Below, piece by piece: positions 35,354-43,767 of a stretch of DNA of 64,000 bases. Under the pieces are notes generated by a model. That model was not told the DNA's origin. It searched no databases and was given only the letters and a program-made list of their open reading frames with translations. The translations under genes and the position numbers were made by a program. Position 1 is the first letter of the stretch; each line of letters opens with the position of its first letter. The stretch comes from Streptomyces sp. A 4/2 (GTDB lineage: Bacteria > Actinomycetota > Actinomycetes > Streptomycetales > Streptomycetaceae): contig NZ_CALNVW010000039.1 of the NCBI RefSeq assembly GCF_940670765.1, forward strand, positions 62,001 through 126,000, given 5' to 3'.

Positions 35354-35442
35354 TAGCTTGGAGGACCGGCGCGGTTCATGGACACGGAGCGGCGCGGACG
35401 GAGCTGCGGCGCAGCCGGGCGGAGTACAGAGGGGTGCGGAGC

Positions 35443-35817
35443 GTGAGCAAGCAGGGGCCATCGGGACGGCGTGCGCCGGGCGAGCTGGAGAGCGAGGTCC
35501 TGGCCGCTCTGTGGGCGGCCGGTGAGCCCGCGGGCGCCGGTACGGTGCGCGAACAGGTCACCGGCGACCCCGCCTACACCACCGTTCTGACGATCCTGTC
35601 CCGGCTGCACGCCAAGGGCCTGGTGACCCGTACCCGGGCCGGACGCGGGTATCTCTACTCCCCGGTGCGCGACGAGGCCGGACACGCGGCGGCCGGGATG
35701 CGCGATCTGCTGGAGCACGGCGGGAACCGGGCCGCGGTGCTCGCCCGTTTCGTCTCCGAGCTGCCCGCCGACGACGAGAAGCTGCTGGAACAACTCCTGC
35801 GCGACGCGAAGGAGTAG
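35443..35817 (+). CDS. BlaI/MecI/CopY-family repressor
   Basis: A 124-residue winged-helix repressor. The DNA-binding domain (about 15-80) shows LESEVLAALWAAGEPAGAGTV, TTVLTILSRLHAKGLVTRTRAGRGYLY; the C-terminal helices dimerise. GTG at 35443 is preceded by GAGGGG; GTG 35434 is an alternative. It is followed 4 bases later by an M56 protease gene, the usual partner that inactivates BlaI on a signal. The likely target is the dyad at 33072-33092; a GTAGTAG half-site also lies at about 35350. Confidence 0.9.
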   Translation: MSKQGPSGRRAPGELESEVLAALWAAGEPAGAGTVREQVTGDPAYTTVLTILSRLHAKGLVTRTRAGRGYLYSPVRDEAGHAAAGMRDLLEHGGNRAAVLARFVSELPADDEKLLEQLLRDAKE

Positions 35818-35821
35818 GACC

Positions 35822-36742
35822 GTGTGGATCAGCCTGTGCGTGGCGCTGTCGGCCGGTGTGGTCCTGACGCTGAGCGCGCCCCGGACCGCCCGCAGGCTGC
35901 CCCCGCGCGCCGCCGCCTGGATGCTGACCTCGGCCGCCGTGATCGCGGCGGGCGCCTGGGTCGCGGTCCTGGCCATGCTCGGTGTCACCTTCATCGGACA
36001 GATTCCTCAAGTGGCCGCCGAGGGCCGGTGGTCACCCCGGGTGCTGGCCGCCGACAACCCGCTCGACTGGCCGGTGGCCGCGGCGTGCGCCGTCGGTGCT
36101 CTCGGCTGTCTGGCGGCCCTCGTCGTGTCCGCGTACCGCTGGGTGCGGGTGTTCGTCCGGGCCCGGCACGACTTCCGGCCCCTGCCCACCTCGGGTGATC
36201 TGGCGGTTCTGGACGACCCCGCTCCGGTGGCCTTCGCGCTGCCCGGGGCGCCCGGCCGGATCGTGGTCTCCACCGGCATGCTCCGCGCCCTGAACGCCGA
36301 CGAGCGCCGCGCCCTGCTGGCGCACGAGCGCGCTCATCTGCGCCACCGTCACCATGTCTTCCTGCTGGTGCTGCAACTCGCCGCGGCGGCCAACCCGTTG
36401 CTCAGGCCGCTCACCCGGGCCGGGGCCCACGCGCTGGAGTGCTGGGCCGACGAGTCGGCCGGAGCCGTCGTGGCCGACCGCCATCTGGTCGCCCGCGCGG
36501 TCGCCCGCGCGGCACTCGCCACCGGTCGTGCCCCGCAGCCCGCACTGGCCGCCACCGGCGGCCCGGTGCCCCAGCGGGTCCAGGCCCTGCTCGCCCCGCC
36601 CACGCCGTTGCGCCGCCGTCTGGTCGTGGCCGTGGCGGCCTTGATGGTGATCTGCTGCGCCGGTCCGGCGCTGACCGCCCACGACGTGGACCAGCTGTTC
36701 GATGCCGCCGCGCCTGCCCGTACCGAGGCACCGCAGCACTGA
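35822..36742 (+). CDS. M56-family membrane metallopeptidase (BlaR1-like, no sensor domain)
   Basis: A 306-residue membrane protein. Helices lie at about 2-20, 34-58 and 85-105, then a cytoplasmic zinc protease domain with HERAH (168-172) and a downstream glutamate in ECWADESAG, and a final helix (RLVVAVAALMVICCAGPAL). Unlike BlaR1 it has no extracellular penicillin-binding domain, ending about 30 residues after the last helix. It should cleave or release the adjacent BlaI repressor in response to an unknown envelope signal. GTG start. Confidence 0.87.
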   Translation: MWISLCVALSAGVVLTLSAPRTARRLPPRAAAWMLTSAAVIAAGAWVAVLAMLGVTFIGQIPQVAAEGRWSPRVLAADNPLDWPVAAACAVGALGCLAALVVSAYRWVRVFVRARHDFRPLPTSGDLAVLDDPAPVAFALPGAPGRIVVSTGMLRALNADERRALLAHERAHLRHRHHVFLLVLQLAAAANPLLRPLTRAGAHALECWADESAGAVVADRHLVARAVARAALATGRAPQPALAATGGPVPQRVQALLAPPTPLRRRLVVAVAALMVICCAGPALTAHDVDQLFDAAAPARTEAPQH

Positions 36743-36767
36743 CGCGGGTGTCGGGAATACCGGGTGA

Positions 36768-37418
36768 TCAGCGCGTCGCGACCGGCAGGACATCGGGCGA
36801 GAGCGCCCCCGCGCGGGCCGACCGGGCGGTCATCCTGCGCCGGTGGTGGCGTCGGCACAACACCTCGTAACCGACCTCGCCCTGCTGCCGGTTGACGTCC
36901 CCGATCACCACCTGCGCGCCTTCGACGACCATCTCCCCGCCCACCGTGCGCGCGTTGTGCGTGGCCCGTGCGCCGCACCAGCACAGCGCCTCGACCTGAA
37001 GCGCCTCGATCCGGTCGGCCAGTTCGATCAGCCGCTGCGAGCCGGGGAACAGTTTGGTCCGGAAGTCGGTGGTGATCCCGAAGGCGAAGACGTCCCGGTC
37101 GAGGTCGTCCACCACCCGGGCCAGCTGGTCGATCTGGTCCGGCGCGAGGAACTGCGCCTCGTCCACGATCACGTAGTCCACCCTGTCGCCGTGGGTGATG
37201 CGGCCCACCAGGTACGCGTAGAGGTCCATGCCCTCGTCCGCCTCGACCGCGTCGGTGACCAGGCCGAGCCTGGACGAGAGCTTGCCCTCCCCCGCACGGT
37301 CGTCGCGGGTGAAGATCACGCCCTGGAGGCCACGGGCCGAACGGTTGTGTCCGATCTGCAGCGCCAGAGTGCTCTTTCCGCAGTCCATCGTTCCGGAGAA
37401 GAACACCAGCTCGGGCAT
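36768..37418 (-). CDS. tdk: Thymidine kinase
   Basis: A 216-residue type II thymidine kinase that phosphorylates thymidine in salvage. P-loop GTMDCGKST (about 9-17), Walker B VIVDEAQFL, the lasso region with zinc cysteines (CWCG and the later C-RRHH region). The ATG at 37418 gives MPELVFFSGTMDCGKS; the longer frame is spurious. It lies downstream of the phosphodiesterase gene on the same strand with a 65-base gap and converges on the M56 gene. Confidence 0.92.
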   Translation of the reverse strand: MPELVFFSGTMDCGKSTLALQIGHNRSARGLQGVIFTRDDRAGEGKLSSRLGLVTDAVEADEGMDLYAYLVGRITHGDRVDYVIVDEAQFLAPDQIDQLARVVDDLDRDVFAFGITTDFRTKLFPGSQRLIELADRIEALQVEALCWCGARATHNARTVGGEMVVEGAQVVIGDVNRQQGEVGYEVLCRRHHRRRMTARSARAGALSPDVLPVATR

Positions 37419-37483
37419 GGGAAGTCGAGGACCTTTCGGATCCGGGGGAAACGGGTGGGGAACGCGTGGGTGGGGTACGCGGG

Positions 37484-38680
37484 TCAAGAGCGTACTTCGA
37501 GGAGCGGCACCAGCTGCTCCACGGGGGTCATCGAGCCGTGCATGCCGACCATGACGGACTCGTGGGGCTCGCGGCGGGACGCGGTGATCACCACGTCGGC
37601 GTGGGCGGCGGCGACCACGTCGCCGATCCGCCCGTGCACCCGCTCGTCGACCTGCGGGCCGAACCAGCCCGCCGCGACGGCCTCCTCGCGGCTCGCCACC
37701 CAGAACTGCTCACCGAGCACCTCGCGCCAGACGGTCAGCACATCGGCCTCGGCGCCGGGCACCGCGTAGACGTGGCGGGCACGGCCCTCGCCACCCAGCA
37801 GCGCGACGCCCGCGCCCAGTTCCCAGTCCTCGTCGAAGTCGATGCGGGACTCCTCGTCGAACGGGATGTCGATCATCCCGTGGTCGGCGGTGACGTAGAG
37901 CGCGGAGCGCGGCGGGAGTTGTTCGGCGAGGCGCTGGACGAGCCGGTCGACGTACATCAGCTGGCCGCGCCAGGCGTCCGAGTCCGTCCCGAAGCGATGG
38001 CCCTTGCCGTCGACCTCGCTGTAGTACGTATAGATCAGCGAACGGTCCGCCGCGCCCAGTTGGGCCGCGGCCAGGTCCATCCGGTCCTCGCCGGTGAGCT
38101 TGCCCCGGAAGGTGCCGCCGCTCAGCGCGATCTTGGTGAGCGGGGTGTGCTGGAAGTCCGGTGAGGAGACCTGGGCGGTGTGGACGCCTGCCGCGTCGGC
38201 GAGTTGGAAGACCGTGGGGTACGGCTGCCAGACGTGCGGGTCCGTCCAGGGCCGCCAGCGGAGCTGGTTCATCAGCTCACCGGTGGCGGGATTCCGGGTG
38301 GTGTAGCCGGTGAGACCGTGCGCGCCGGGCGGCAGACCGGTGCCGACCGAGGCCAGCGAGGTGGCCGTGGTGGCGGGGAAACCGGCCGTGATCGGACGGC
38401 CGGTGCCGCCGCGCGAGGTGCCGAGGAGCGAGTGGAGGTACGGGGCCTCGTCCGGGTGGGCGCGGATCTGCTCCCAGCCGAGGCCGTCGATCAGGAAGAC
38501 GCAGTTCCGGTCGGCCGGGGTGAGCTCCGGGATCGCCGCGGTGAAACCCGGGACGCCGAGGCCCGCGGCGAGCGTCGGCAGCAGATCGGCGAGCGAGCCC
38601 GAGCCGTACTCCGGGACGGGGGCGGTGGAGAGCGCGAGCGGGGCGACGTCGTCCTCGTACCGCCAGTCGGGCTGGACCAT
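37484..38680 (-). CDS. Nucleotide pyrophosphatase/phosphodiesterase-like (alkaline phosphatase superfamily) protein
   Basis: A 398-residue metal-dependent hydrolase. Metal and nucleophile motifs: FLIDGLGWEQI, the nucleophile threonine in FPATTATSLASVGTG, YSEVDGKGHRFG and TADHGMIDIP. No signal peptide, so cytoplasmic. Substrate unknown; relatives act on nucleotide phosphodiesters or phosphonates. The ATG overlaps the DUF5998 stop (TGATG-like, one base), so it is coupled to that gene. Confidence 0.85.
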   Translation of the reverse strand: MVQPDWRYEDDVAPLALSTAPVPEYGSGSLADLLPTLAAGLGVPGFTAAIPELTPADRNCVFLIDGLGWEQIRAHPDEAPYLHSLLGTSRGGTGRPITAGFPATTATSLASVGTGLPPGAHGLTGYTTRNPATGELMNQLRWRPWTDPHVWQPYPTVFQLADAAGVHTAQVSSPDFQHTPLTKIALSGGTFRGKLTGEDRMDLAAAQLGAADRSLIYTYYSEVDGKGHRFGTDSDAWRGQLMYVDRLVQRLAEQLPPRSALYVTADHGMIDIPFDEESRIDFDEDWELGAGVALLGGEGRARHVYAVPGAEADVLTVWREVLGEQFWVASREEAVAAGWFGPQVDERVHGRIGDVVAAAHADVVITASRREPHESVMVGMHGSMTPVEQLVPLLEVRS

Positions 38681-39267
38681 CAGCGGCCGGCCGCCGCGGT
38701 CGCCTCGGAGAGCGCCTGGGAGAAGGCGAGGGTCTGGCGGACGGTGTCGGGGCCGTCACCGGCCTCGCTGACGCGCAGGCTCAGGTCGTCGGCCGTGGAG
38801 CTGCCGGTGTACCCGTGGTCCGCCTCGCAGTTGGGGTCGCCGCAGGCGGCGGGCTCCAGGTCGAGACGGGCGACCGCGCCCCAGCCGATGGTCAGGACGA
38901 CCTCACGGGGCAGGGTGCCCGGGACGTACTTCTCCGGGTTGGCCACCACCCGGCTCAGGACCACCGAGGAGATCCGGCCCAGCTTCACCGACTCGGTGGA
39001 GGTGGTGGCGAACGGCGTCGGAGAGCCGCCGTCGGCGGCCTGCTCGTCGGTGTGGCTGACGATGAAGCGGTTGCCGGTCAGGACGAGGACCGTGACATGG
39101 CGGCGCACCTCGTTGGAGTCGAACGTCGTCTCCTGGTGCACCAGGTACGAAGAAACCGGCTCGCCGCCGACAGCGGCCTCCACCGCCTCGGCCACGAGGG
39201 CCGGGTAATAGCCGCTGCGCTCGATCGCCGCGCGCAGCCCCTGGGTCGTTGTACCGGTCTTCGCCAT
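38680..39267 (-). CDS. DUF5998 family protein
   Basis: A 195-residue actinobacterial protein of unknown function beginning MAKTGTTTQGLRAAIERSGY. It has a predominantly beta core (VTVLVLTGNRFIVSHTDEQ, GRISSVVLSRVVANPEKYV, EVVLTIGWGAVARLDLEPA) and a conserved CGDPNCEADHGYTG motif whose two cysteines could bind metal. The ATG at 39267 has GGAG 5 bases upstream. Coupled to the phosphodiesterase gene that follows. Confidence 0.8.
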   Translation of the reverse strand: MAKTGTTTQGLRAAIERSGYYPALVAEAVEAAVGGEPVSSYLVHQETTFDSNEVRRHVTVLVLTGNRFIVSHTDEQAADGGSPTPFATTSTESVKLGRISSVVLSRVVANPEKYVPGTLPREVVLTIGWGAVARLDLEPAACGDPNCEADHGYTGSSTADDLSLRVSEAGDGPDTVRQTLAFSQALSEATAAAGR

Positions 39268-39367
39268 GGGCTCCATCTTAGACCGACGGGCACATGGGAG
39301 GTGGGCGCGGTACGGGCCCCGCCACAGGGCGGAGAAGGCGCGTCCGGCCCTCATGACAGCTGCCTCC

Positions 39368-42205
39368 TCAGTAGCTGGGCATCCGGCGCGGCCCGAGGTC
39401 GCCGAGGGCGTTCGCGGGCGCCAGCCGAACGGACGCGCCGAGCACCGACAGACCGCTCGGCCCGACCACCACCGGCTCCAGGGCGACGGACACCACCTCG
39501 GGGTGGTCGTCGACCAGCCGGGACACCCGGAGCAGCAGCTCTTCGAGGGCGTGGGTGTCCACGGGCGCCGAGCCCCGCCAGCCGAAGAGGAGGGGGGCCG
39601 TCCGGATGCTCCTGATGAGTTCGGCGACGTCCCGGTCGGTGGCCGGGACCAGCCGGTGCGCGGTGTCGCCGAGCAGTTCGGACGGCGCCCCGGCGAGCCC
39701 GAAGGAGAGGACGGCGCCGACTGCGGGGTCGATCGCGGACCGGACGACCGTGTCCACACCGCGGGGAACCATCGCCTGGACCACCGGCTGGACCACCGCC
39801 GGTGCGCCGAGCGCCCGGGTCAGTTCGGTGTAGGCGCGGCGCAGCCCGGTCTCGGACCCGAGGTCCAGGCGTACACCGCCGAGGTCCGGGCGGTGGCGGA
39901 GGTGCGGTGCGGTTGCCTTGAGCGCCACGGGGTAGCCCAGGTGTGCGGCTGCCGCGACGGCGGTGTCCGCGTCCGGCGCCGGGCGGGCCGGGAGGACGCG
40001 GATGCCGTAGAGGCCGAGCAGTTCGCAGGCGTCGTCGAGGGACAGGGTCAGGCCGCGGGCGACGTCGACGTGGGCCGTTTCGAGCAGCGCCCCGATCCGC
40101 TCGGCGGCGCCCGGCTCGTCGATGTCGTCGTACGCGGGGACCCGGCCGGGGTCGGCGGCCTGGCGGCGCCACTGTCCGTACCGGACGGCCTGGGCGAGGG
40201 CGCGGACGGCCCGCTCGGCGGCGGGGTAGGCGGGCATCCCGCCGGGGCGGTCCCAGGCGGGCGGCGCGTCGGTCCCGCCGTCGGAGTCGGACGTCGCCGC
40301 TTCCCCGCCGCCCGCCGTCCTCGGACCGGCGGGCGGCGGCGTCCCCTTGGGGTGGCGCACCGAGTTCGTGGCGGCGGCCAGCGCCTCCGCCAGTCCGCCG
40401 ATCTCCAGGTGGACCACGGCGACCGGCTTGGCCGGGGAGTGGGCGGCGGCCTCGCGGAGCGCGGCGGCGAGCACTTCGCCGTCGCCCGATTCGGTGACGC
40501 CGTTCTCCCCCACCCAGGGGATCGCCGTGATCAGGACCGCGTCGCAGCCCTCGTCGGCCAGCGCCCCGGCGAGCGCGTCGCGGAAGTCCTGCGGAGTCGC
40601 GTCCGTCGTCAGGTCGACGGGCGGCAGCGGACGCAGCCGTTCCGTCAGACAGGCGTCGTACGTCAGCAGGCCCAGGGATTCGGAGTTGCCCAGGATCGCC
40701 ACGCGCGGCCCCTCGGGCAGCGGCTGGTCGGCGAGCAGCAGCCCCGCGTCGACGAGCTCGGTGACGGTGTCGACGAGGATGACGCCGGCCTGCCGCAGCA
40801 GCGCCGAGACCGTGGCGTCGGGGAGGCGGGTGACCGGGACCGCGTGGCCGGGCGGGGCGCTGCCGCTGTGCCGGGCGCCCTTGACCACGACGACCGGTTT
40901 CACCGCTGCCGTGCGCCTGGCGAGCCGGGTGAACTTCCTGGGGTTGCCGATCGATTCGAGGTAGAGCAGGGCGACATCGGTGTCCGGGTCTTCGTGCCAG
41001 TACTGCAGGAAGTCGTTGCCGGAGAGATCCGCGCGGTTGCCCGAGGAGATGAAGGAGGAGAGTCCGGCTCCGCGCCGGTGCAGCCCGGAGAGCAGGGCGA
41101 TGCCGATCGCGCCGGACTGGGTGAAGAGACCGATCCGGCCGCGGACCGGGGACTCGGGGGCCAGTGAGGCGTTCAGCCGGACGGCCTCGGCGGTGTTGAT
41201 GAGGCCGAAGGCGTTCGGGCCGATGATGCGCATGCCGTACGAGCGGGCCTGGCGGAGCAGTTCGCGCTGGCGGCGCAGCCCCTCGGCGCCGCTCTCGGCG
41301 TACCCGGCGGAGAGGACGACCAGCCCCTGCACGCCGCTCTCGCCGCAGTCGGCGACCGCTTCGGGGACGCGTCCGGCCGGTACGGCGATGACCGCCAGGT
41401 CCACGGTGTCGTCGATCGAGGCGACGGTACGGTGCGCGGGGACCCCGTCCAGCTCGGTGACGCCGTCGGGGAAGGCGCGGTTCACCGCGTACGTACGGCC
41501 GGTGAAGCCCGAGCCGAGCAGATTGCGCAGGACCGTGCGCCCCACCCCGCCGGGTGTGCGGCCCGCGCCGACCACGGCGACGGCGCGCGGGGCGAGCAAC
41601 CGCTGTACCGAGCGCGCTTCGGCGCGCTGTTCGCGGGCGCGCTGGACCGCGAGCGAGGCCGCGGTGGGTTCGAGGTCGAGGGTGAGGTGGACGGAGCCGT
41701 CCTCGAAGCTGCGTTTCTGCTCGTACCCGGCGTCCGTGAACACCTTGATCATCTTGTTGTTGGCGGGGAGCACCTCGGCGACGAAGCGGCTGACCTCGCG
41801 TTCACGGGCAACGGCCGCGATGTGTTCGAGGAGGGCGGAGGCCACACCGCGCCCCTGGTGCGCGTCCTGGACGAGGAAGGCGACCTCCGCCTCGTCCTCG
41901 CCGATCCTGTCGTAGCGGACGGTCGCGATGAACTCCCCGCCGACGGTGGCCGCCAGACCTACCCGGTCGACGTAGTCGTGATGGGTGAAGCGGTGGACGT
42001 CCTTGGCGGACAGCCTGGGGTAGGGGGCGAAGAAGCGGTAGTACTTCGACTCGGGCGAGACCTGTTCGTAGAAGCTGACCAGCCGCTCGGCGTCCTCGGT
42101 GGTGATGGGCCTGATCCGGGCCGTACCGCCGTCGCGCAGCACCACGTCCGCTTCCCAGTGGGCCGGGTACTCCTGGTGCGGGCTCTGCTCCAGCGGGGGC
42201 TGCAT
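39368..42205 (-). CDS. Pat-type protein lysine acetyltransferase (GNAT fused to NDP-forming acyl-CoA synthetase)
   Basis: A 945-residue fusion. An N-terminal GNAT domain (about 20-175: VVLRDGGTARIRPITTEDAE, QDAHQGRGVASALLEHIAAVARE) is followed by a CoA-binding domain (about 205-330), succinyl-CoA-ligase-like domains (about 340-650) and a C-terminal ATP-grasp domain (about 720-940). This GNAT-first order is that reported for Streptomyces PatA, which acetylates and inactivates acyl-CoA synthetases; enterobacterial Pat has the reverse order. The linker near 640-700 is Pro/Gly-rich. ATG at 42205; weak binding site. Divergent from ptsH. Confidence 0.88.
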   Translation of the reverse strand: MQPPLEQSPHQEYPAHWEADVVLRDGGTARIRPITTEDAERLVSFYEQVSPESKYYRFFAPYPRLSAKDVHRFTHHDYVDRVGLAATVGGEFIATVRYDRIGEDEAEVAFLVQDAHQGRGVASALLEHIAAVAREREVSRFVAEVLPANNKMIKVFTDAGYEQKRSFEDGSVHLTLDLEPTAASLAVQRAREQRAEARSVQRLLAPRAVAVVGAGRTPGGVGRTVLRNLLGSGFTGRTYAVNRAFPDGVTELDGVPAHRTVASIDDTVDLAVIAVPAGRVPEAVADCGESGVQGLVVLSAGYAESGAEGLRRQRELLRQARSYGMRIIGPNAFGLINTAEAVRLNASLAPESPVRGRIGLFTQSGAIGIALLSGLHRRGAGLSSFISSGNRADLSGNDFLQYWHEDPDTDVALLYLESIGNPRKFTRLARRTAAVKPVVVVKGARHSGSAPPGHAVPVTRLPDATVSALLRQAGVILVDTVTELVDAGLLLADQPLPEGPRVAILGNSESLGLLTYDACLTERLRPLPPVDLTTDATPQDFRDALAGALADEGCDAVLITAIPWVGENGVTESGDGEVLAAALREAAAHSPAKPVAVVHLEIGGLAEALAAATNSVRHPKGTPPPAGPRTAGGGEAATSDSDGGTDAPPAWDRPGGMPAYPAAERAVRALAQAVRYGQWRRQAADPGRVPAYDDIDEPGAAERIGALLETAHVDVARGLTLSLDDACELLGLYGIRVLPARPAPDADTAVAAAAHLGYPVALKATAPHLRHRPDLGGVRLDLGSETGLRRAYTELTRALGAPAVVQPVVQAMVPRGVDTVVRSAIDPAVGAVLSFGLAGAPSELLGDTAHRLVPATDRDVAELIRSIRTAPLLFGWRGSAPVDTHALEELLLRVSRLVDDHPEVVSVALEPVVVGPSGLSVLGASVRLAPANALGDLGPRRMPSY

Positions 42206-42293
42206 GGGGAAAGCGTACGGGTCGCGGCGGTACCGCGAGCGGTGCAGTCTGGGATCCGGCACGGCCCCCGGCACGCCGCGCACCCCGTGCAAG

Positions 42294-42309
42294 AATGGTC
42301 TAGACAACC
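42294..42309. promoter_or_regulatory. DasR-type operator (dre site) upstream of ptsH
   Basis: AATGGTCTAGACAACC matches the core TGGTCTAGACCA of dre sites bound by the GntR regulator DasR at 11 of 12 positions, including the central palindrome GTCTAGAC. It lies 26 bases before the ptsH ATG. ptsH is a known DasR target in Streptomyces; DasR is released by glucosamine-6-phosphate. Confidence 0.8.
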
Positions 42310-42334
42310 GTCAGAGAACTCGAAGGGCAACACC

Positions 42335-42616
42335 ATGGCTGAGCGCCGCGTCAAGGTCGGTTGGGCCGAGGGTCTGCACGCCCGTCCGGCCTCCATCTTC
42401 GTCCGTGCCACGACGGCTTCCGGGGTCCCGGTGACGATCGCCAGGCCCGACACCAGCCCCGTCAACGCCGCGTCGATGCTCGCGGTTCTCGGCCTGGGCG
42501 CCGAAGGTGGCGAGGAGATCGTGCTGTCCTCGGACGTCGACGGCGCCGAGGCGGCACTCGACCGGCTGGCCAAACTGGTCGCCGAAGGACTCGACGAACT
42601 GCCCGAGACCGTCTGA
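42335..42616 (+). CDS. ptsH: HPr phosphocarrier protein of the PTS
   Basis: A 93-residue HPr that passes phosphate from Enzyme I to sugar-specific EIIA proteins. The phosphorylated histidine is H15 in GLHARPAS; the second site region is NAASMLAVLGLGA. No ptsI or crr is nearby, as usual for Streptomyces. ATG with GAAGGG about 8 bases upstream. A dre operator in its promoter ties it to N-acetylglucosamine sensing. Confidence 0.95.
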   Translation: MAERRVKVGWAEGLHARPASIFVRATTASGVPVTIARPDTSPVNAASMLAVLGLGAEGGEEIVLSSDVDGAEAALDRLAKLVAEGLDELPETV

Positions 42617-42701
42617 GACGTGTGCCGCTCCGCCCGGCCGGTTCGTTCCGGACACCGGAGTCGGGCGTTCCGAGAAACCGCAGTGTCCCGAATTCGGGCG
42701 C

Positions 42702-42807
42702 TGCGGTTCTGCTTTTCCTGCCCTTCGCGCTTTCCCTGGGCTTCGTACTCTTCCTGCGCTTCGCGCTCTCCTGCTCTTCGCACTCTCCCTGCCATTCCGT
42801 CTTTCCG
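42702..42807. repeat. Six imperfect tandem 17-18-bp repeats downstream of ptsH
   Basis: Units such as TGCGCTTCGCGCTCTCC and TGCTCTTCGCACTCTCCC follow head to tail at 42702, 42719, 42737, 42755, 42772 and 42790. They are pyrimidine-rich on the plus strand and match TTCGCGCTCTCC most closely. The whole of 42617-42905 has no credible gene; frames through the repeats give low-complexity peptides without a start signal. Confidence 0.7.
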
Positions 42808-42905
42808 GCGCGGTCAATTGCCGGGGACCGGTCGAGGGCACGCAGAAGACCGGCTGCGGGAATACAACTATTTCCGTATGCCGCTCTTTTTCTACGGCAC
42901 GCTCG

Positions 42906-43583
42906 TTAATCCGGGATGCCCGAAACGTTTACGGCATGTTGCGAAGTCCTCACACGCCCCCGCTTGCGGAGCCGGTGCGCCGCCGTCGCCCGGTCCGCGT
43001 GCGCCGTGGTCAGTGACCGGGCCCGCTCGGCGTCACCACGGGCCACCGCGTCCACGATCGCGCCGTGCTCGGCCCAGGAATCGACGGGCCGGACCGGCTG
43101 ATCGACGGTGTACATCCAGGCGGTCTTCTGCCTCAGCTGAGTCAGCAGGGTGGTCAGCGCCGCACTCCCGGACGCCTGCGCGAGCGTTTCGTGGAACCAG
43201 CCGCCGAGTGAGCGCAGATCCTCACCCTGCCCCCGACGGGCCCGTTCCTGCCCCAGGCCGACCAAGCCCCGCAGGACTTTCAGATGGGCCTCGGTCCGGT
43301 GCCGGGCGGCGCGTGCCGCGCCCATCGACTCCAGCAGCATCCGCATCTCCAGCAGGTCGGCGGCCTCCTGCTCGCTCGGCTCGGCGACCCAGGCGCCGGC
43401 GTGGCGGCGGGTGACCACGAAGCCCTCGGACTCCAGGGTGCGCAGGGCTTCGCGCACCGGGACGCGCGAGACCCCGTAGCGGCGCGCGAGCACCTCCTCG
43501 GTCAGCCGGGTGCCGCGTTCCAGGACCCCCGAGATGATGTCGTCGCGAATTGCCGTGCATACCGAATGCGCGGGAATGCGCAT
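42906..43583 (-). CDS. GntR-family (FadR/FCD subfamily) transcriptional regulator
   Basis: A 225-residue repressor. Winged helix-turn-helix at about 5-70 (RDDIISGVLERGTRLTEEVLARRYG, VPVREALRTLESEGFV), then a helical FCD ligand domain (about 80-205) with metal-binding residues likely at R-MLLES, H in FHETLA and H in WAEHGAIVDAV. Ligand not predictable; relatives bind small carboxylic acids. ATG at 43583 has GGAGG 8 bases upstream. Stands alone on the minus strand. Confidence 0.85.
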   Translation of the reverse strand: MRIPAHSVCTAIRDDIISGVLERGTRLTEEVLARRYGVSRVPVREALRTLESEGFVVTRRHAGAWVAEPSEQEAADLLEMRMLLESMGAARAARHRTEAHLKVLRGLVGLGQERARRGQGEDLRSLGGWFHETLAQASGSAALTTLLTQLRQKTAWMYTVDQPVRPVDSWAEHGAIVDAVARGDAERARSLTTAHADRATAAHRLRKRGRVRTSQHAVNVSGIPD

Positions 43584-43710
43584 GGCCGAACCTCCGCCTG
43601 ATCCCCCGCGAAATCGCGGTCGATCCATACCTGTGCGGCGACTCTATGACAGTGCACGTGAATTTCCGAAGGCCACCGGTAAATGATGACTGTCTTTTGG
43701 CCATAAAAAG

Positions 43711-43746
43711 CGGTGGCCCCGGCGCGCATCTGCGCCGGGGCCACCG
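43711..43746 (-). terminator. Intrinsic terminator after the M23 peptidase gene
   Basis: A perfect 15-bp stem (CGGTGGCCCCGGCGC, 43711-43725, with 43732-43746) and 6-base loop. Read on the minus strand it is followed by CTTTTTATGG, giving a genuine U tract, rare in this window. Confidence 0.9.
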
Positions 43747-43767
43747 GGGGACGGGGGTGTGCGTGGG

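Noticed and set aside
35340..35362. Second BlaI operator before the blaI-type gene
   Set aside because: Only one half-site (GTAGTAG) matches; the other half does not.
42311..42841. Minus-strand protein through the 18-bp repeats and antisense to ptsH
   Set aside because: Low-complexity charged peptide that would run antisense through ptsH; no start signal.
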